A stretch of DNA of 64,000 nucleotides from Hydractinia symbiolongicarpus (taxonomy: Eukaryota; Cnidaria; Hydrozoa; Anthoathecata; Hydractiniidae). The position numbers and the translations under genes are program-made. Positions 60,510 through 64,000 of the stretch are shown here, in pieces. Where the stretch lies: NCBI RefSeq assembly GCF_029227915.1, contig NC_079885.1, positions 26,103,001 to 26,167,000 of the forward strand, written 5' to 3'. The stretch's first letter is position 1; the number at the start of each line of letters is the position of its first letter. Below the pieces are notes generated by a model. That model worked only from the letters and a program-made list of their open reading frames with translations, was not told where the DNA came from and searched no databases.

Positions 60510-60765
60510 TATACGGTCTTAAACGGCATTTAGTTGACAAAAAATCAAAATTTTGATGTCACCATGTTCAGCATACGTTAACTGTGTCAAATTTTGTTGA
60601 AAATAAAGTAGTTTTAATTATTGGACAAATTTTGGCCTAAAATGACATTTAAGTGACAAAAATCAAAATTATGATGTCACCATTATGTTTAGCATACTTT
60701 TTTTGTTAACTGTGCCAAATTTTGTCAAAAACAAGTACCAATTTTTGCCTGGAACGTCATATAGA
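60510..60765. repeat. two tandem copies of a ~127-base unit
   Basis: CATTTAGTTGACAAAAAATC...TTTTGATGTCACCAT at about 60517 recurs at 60645 as CATTTAAGTGACAAAAATC...TTATGATGTCACCAT, each followed by TTAACTGTG(T/C)CAAATTTTGT. Confidence 0.75.
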
Positions 60766-61113
60766 TGACTTCTTAGTACTTAGGGAGCTTGGGTACGAAG
60801 TTTAAATTTGTGACGTTGCAGGGACAGGGTTAGTTAGTTAATCAGTTATCTACCTCCTCTTAGAGGAACGTGAAATCCCAGGGTCGGTTTTTTCTCAAAA
60901 AATGCTCCGAAAGAAAAAAACGACGGCTTTAAAGAACTTCCTACGCCTTCGGGCGCGGAAATTCAACAAACAATTTGTCCCAACAGCATGTGCAGATTAG
61001 CTGTAGCCCATTACCTTTTCACCTAATGATTAACGCAGGTTTTGTTACAACATTTCTTATCCTGCACCCTGCTGTTGATTATATATAAGAATACCTCGAG
61101 TATTTTTCCTCAC

Positions 61114-61376
61114 CTTTCACGACATAGACCGATCTTCATTGATAAGTAGTAGATCCTCATCTTTTTCACATCATGTAGCTGTAGTTTTGGAGGAATATCT
61201 GTGGGATCTAAGCTACAACTAAACTTGTAATTTTTATTTGCTTTGTCTTTTGGATGTTTTACTAAACGAGGATGTCGCATCAACTTTCTAATTTTTATCT
61301 GCAGTTTTTGAACATTTCCTTTGGCACACTGACATATATTTTTGGCCATTCTGAACATTGTTAACATCCTTTGCAT
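61114..61376 (-). CDS. possible first exon of an unrecognised gene
   Basis: An 88-codon frame with an in-frame stop just upstream of its ATG and a good donor (GTGAAAG/GTGAGG) near its end. It is very basic, with KHPKDKANKNYKFSC and DPTDIPPKLQLHDVKKMRIY. No domain is recognised and no in-phase following exon was found, so it may be a gene edge, a fragment or chance. Confidence 0.25.
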
Positions 61377-61576
61377 TGTCCATGTTTAAAAACTGTAATA
61401 ATTGATATCATAAATCAATTATATACTATTGCAATATGCAACGATTTTCTTCAATTTATCTAGCCAAGTACACCAAATCAATCGCCCTATGAGATAAGAT
61501 CAAAAATATCAAAAAGGCAAAAAATCCTTAAGACGAGGGTGAATTGGTGTTGAGAGCGCTTTTAATAACATCTGCC

Positions 61577-61668
61577 CAACCTCGTTCCCAGGGCATTTTG
61601 TTTTGATAAAGCTGATAGCGCCACTCCGTAATGCGGCTCAGGGGCCACAAGACCCTGGGGACAAGTTT
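61577..61668. mobile_element. CAACCTCG palindromic MITE, copy 4
   Basis: Left end CAACCTCGTTCCCAGGGCAT, right part GGCTCAGGGGCCACAAGACC then CTGGGGACAAGTTT. The core shares GATAGCGCCACTCCGTAAT with copies at 41688 and 62060. Confidence 0.85.
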
Positions 61669-62059
61669 AACATCTGCCTTTAAATAGCGGTGGTTGTTTT
61701 CAGAGCAGTAATGAATAGAGTATAAGGAACTTTTTGGGCGGGTGAAAGGAAACAAAGAGACACAATCAAAACAAGAAAACAGCTTTTTTAAGGGCAGCGA
61801 AATTGGCTCCCGTCGGTCAACGAAGTCATTTATTATTGTGGAAAAGCTAATCTATTTTTCCTCAAAGAACTTTTTTTAGTCTGCTTCTTATCCACGTGTT
61901 AGTCATAACCTACCACTGTAACTTGGTTGTGTGGTTACTAATTTCATTGCGGTAATGAAACGTGTTGCTATATTATACGCAATTTTGTAAAAATAGCACT
62001 TTCATGCGCAATTTGTTGATTATTTTAGAGGGGGAGGTCTCGTATTTTTCTCCCCCACC

Positions 62060-62170
62060 CAACCTCGCTCCCAGGGCATTTTGCCTTTTTGATATGTTGA
62101 TAGCAGCGAAAAGTTGTTGGCCCCCTCTCCGTAAACGGCTCAGGGACACAATACCCTGGGGACGAGGTTG
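62060..62170. mobile_element. CAACCTCG palindromic MITE, copy 5
   Basis: Ends CAACCTCGCTCCCAGGGCAT and ATACCCTGGGGACGAGGTTG form 17-base inverted repeats with one mismatch. The core has TTGATAGCAGCGAAAAGTTG and CCGTAAACGGCTCAGGGACA. Confidence 0.88.
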
Positions 62171-62179
62171 CCCCCCACC

Positions 62180-63185
62180 AACCACACACATACACCGCAC
62201 CTGAGAGCAACGACCGTAGGAACTGTAACACGACAATCTCCCGACCGACCACATGTTTCGTTTTTCCATCACCAAGCGAGAGCGAGAATGTGGCCATTTT
62301 GAAATAGTGTTCGATCCAGGCGTTTACAGAATGCGCTCTTCACAAATTTTCGCATTCGTTCCTGTACATGCCTTGTCAGTGCCTGCTTACTGCAGACTTT
62401 CTAGATATTCTTGCTTGATACAATGTAAAATAAGCTACGTGACAAAGACAGTAAGTTGGTATACTTTTGACGAGTTTTTACAGCCTTTTTATTAATATCA
62501 ATGTGAAAACCTCCCGGGGTGAAATATTCATGTTATCGCAGTACGTATATTATTTGCACATATATAATTGATATTTTTGAAAATTATTGATACAGTTGCC
62601 ATCAAAATATTGACACAAGCTAAAACATAAGTTTTTACTGTTGTCAAGGAAAATATCTAGTACAAAGTCAGTGCCTCTATAGCTAATAGCTAGCTTACAT
62701 AGCTACACAGAAGATGTTGTCAACTTGCTTGTTGCTGTCTTTCTTAATACCATCAATCTGTTATGTCATTGGTTTTAAGATATTATTTTCACATTGGATT
62801 GAAAATTTTTATTTCACAACTGTGTGTTTATAGCTATATTAAGATGCTTAATATAGTCACTAAAAATTATGTAAGAATTATGTAGCTAGCTAGCTAGCTA
62901 GCTACTATTATCTTGGTTGACTTATGGAGGTGACTTTGTTATGAATTTTACTTTTTTTAAAGCTCTACTGATCTAAATTTACCTTTTTATATTTGTTAAT
63001 CAGTGATTTATTACGTTTTTGAAACTTTCCTTTTGTGTTTTTTCTTGTGCTGCTTAACGTAATTCTTTTGAGTTTTCCATCTTCTGGGTAAGGTTTTTTT
63101 GGACAGACAGGTTTATTTTACTTTGGTTGTTTTAAATTTTTTTTCTAGCATCAATTTTAAGGATAAATCTGGGCAAATAAATTTG
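62180..63185. other. region without a recognised gene
   Basis: Overlapping short frames start on opposite strands at 62253 (+) and 62297 (-), the latter MATFSLSLGDGKTKHVVGRE in good context (CAAAATGG) with a possible donor, but neither has a partner exon or domain. A perfect AGCT array lies at about 62884-62903. Confidence 0.35.
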
Positions 63186-63192
63186 TATGTAA

Positions 63193-63385
63193 TAGATAGA
63201 TGTGCATATTTTACATGGCTAGCCTTATAAATGTTGAGGGATATACCTTGTCTATTATTTCCTGAAGGGGCTGTGGCTTAGATGGGGAGGAGTATTTAAT
63301 GCTCATTTTTAGCTATGCATATCCAATTAGGGTGCTCACTCTACCTGACAACTCTATACAAAATCCACACCCATCCACAACACAG
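63193..63385 (-). mobile_element. 5'-truncated reverse copy of the tRNA-derived SINE
   Basis: The reverse complement matches the 3' body of the element at 38341-38692, including AAATGAGC.TTAAATACTC, GGAAATAATAGACA.GGTAT and GCTAGCCATGTAAAATATGC, ending in an ATCT tail. The tRNA head is absent. Confidence 0.85.
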
Positions 63386-63389
63386 CTGT

Positions 63390-64000
63390 TTAAAGAAAAC
63401 AAATAAAATAGAAGTATAAAAATTAAGAAAAAACATTCAGCATATATTCAGGCATTTTGCTAAGAAAAGTGAGGCTCGGATGAAAAACAGTTGTTTTGTA
63501 AAAAAATGTGTATTGCATCATCATGAGATTACAAGAAGATTCTGCTTTATCGTGTGCATTTTCCTATAACATTTATATATTTATGTTAACATAATGTGAT
63601 ATCCATAGCACACCTAAACACACGGAAATCATATAAGGAAATGCTATTTTACACCAAAACCCTGAAACATTACCATATTTCTTACTGACAATTTATCTAC
63701 AAAGCCTTAAGGTACATAAATTTATAAAAATGCAATGGTACCAAGTTTGAATCTGGTGAATGTACTCCAAACACAGGTTCTTCGCAGCAGAAAATGCACC
63801 AGCACTTTTAAGGTACAATAATTTAGAAATTTCAAATAATTGTATATATAGATAAAAAGTAACAAAATTTCTATTACTCCTGTATGTGGTATATACAATG
63901 TCTACTAATTTAGTGTTAGTAACATCAATGAAAAGTTCTAATATTTTGCACAAATTGGCATTTTCGTGTGTGTGTGGAGTCATGTAAGTCTAGTTTATCA
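63390..64000. other. window edge, no gene seen
   Basis: AT-rich DNA. The minus-strand open frame 63983-63693 has no domain and no splice support. Confidence 0.4.

Noticed and set aside
62253-62495. Plus-strand 80-codon frame and opposite MATFSLSLGDGK frame
   Set aside because: Both are short, overlap on opposite strands next to a MITE, and have no in-phase neighbours.
1-64000. CRISPR arrays, bacterial operons or prophage
   Set aside because: Genes have spliceosomal introns throughout; repeats are microsatellites, MITEs, SINEs and short tandem units with no spacer-repeat pattern.

Overview
This is a low-GC, intron-rich eukaryotic window crowded with small DNA transposons, SINEs and tandem repeats. 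The genes are animal genes with short exons and GT-AG introns. A PAN/EGF/LamG secreted-type protein, a large immunoglobulin-like receptor with no canonical Ig disulfides, a Penelope-like element and many palindromic MITEs suggest a cnidarian, perhaps a hydrozoan. That assignment is inference. All exon models were made by hand from reading frames and splice sites, and boundaries could be off by a base or so.

Layout. (1) 1084-7138 (+): the 3' part of a PAN/apple, EGF-like and LamG-type protein; its 5' end is not resolved, and a 196-bp CTAC/CTAT microsatellite lies upstream. (2) 7811-8320: a non-autonomous TA-flanked transposon. (3) 18364-9135 (-): a 12-exon gene in which every exon phase agrees, predicting a 959-aa type I receptor. 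It has a signal peptide, eight Ig-like domains in four alternating A/B pairs, one transmembrane helix and a tyrosine-rich tail. This is the most interesting locus; it recalls the Alr allorecognition receptors of Hydractinia but is not proven to be one. (4) 26497-21416 (-): TBC1D20, a Rab GTPase-activating protein with a C-terminal membrane anchor. (5) 28757-27182 (-): NEDD8, in five small exons. (6) 33249-36243: a hAT-type DNA transposon with intact terminal inverted repeats and a frameshifted transposase. (7) 36403-36816: a 207-bp tandem duplication. (8) 38341-38692: a full-length tRNA-derived SINE. (9) 43340-41910 (-): an intronless glutamine synthetase/lengsin-family gene. (10) 44896-48226: a Penelope-like retroelement with 745-bp inverted arms, each carrying the GIY-YIG endonuclease end. 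(11) 50199-59497 (+): SSR1, the alpha subunit of the translocon-associated protein complex, whose introns hold several repeat families. (12) 59800-64000: repeats, a second SINE copy and one weak possible exon.

The genes do not form a pathway. NEDD8, TBC1D20 and SSR1 are housekeeping functions (cullin neddylation, Rab regulation at the ER, ER protein import). The Ig receptor and the PAN/EGF/LamG protein are cell-surface or extracellular. A repeat family with ends like CAACCTCGTTCCCAGGG occurs at least eight times and is the commonest mobile sequence seen.
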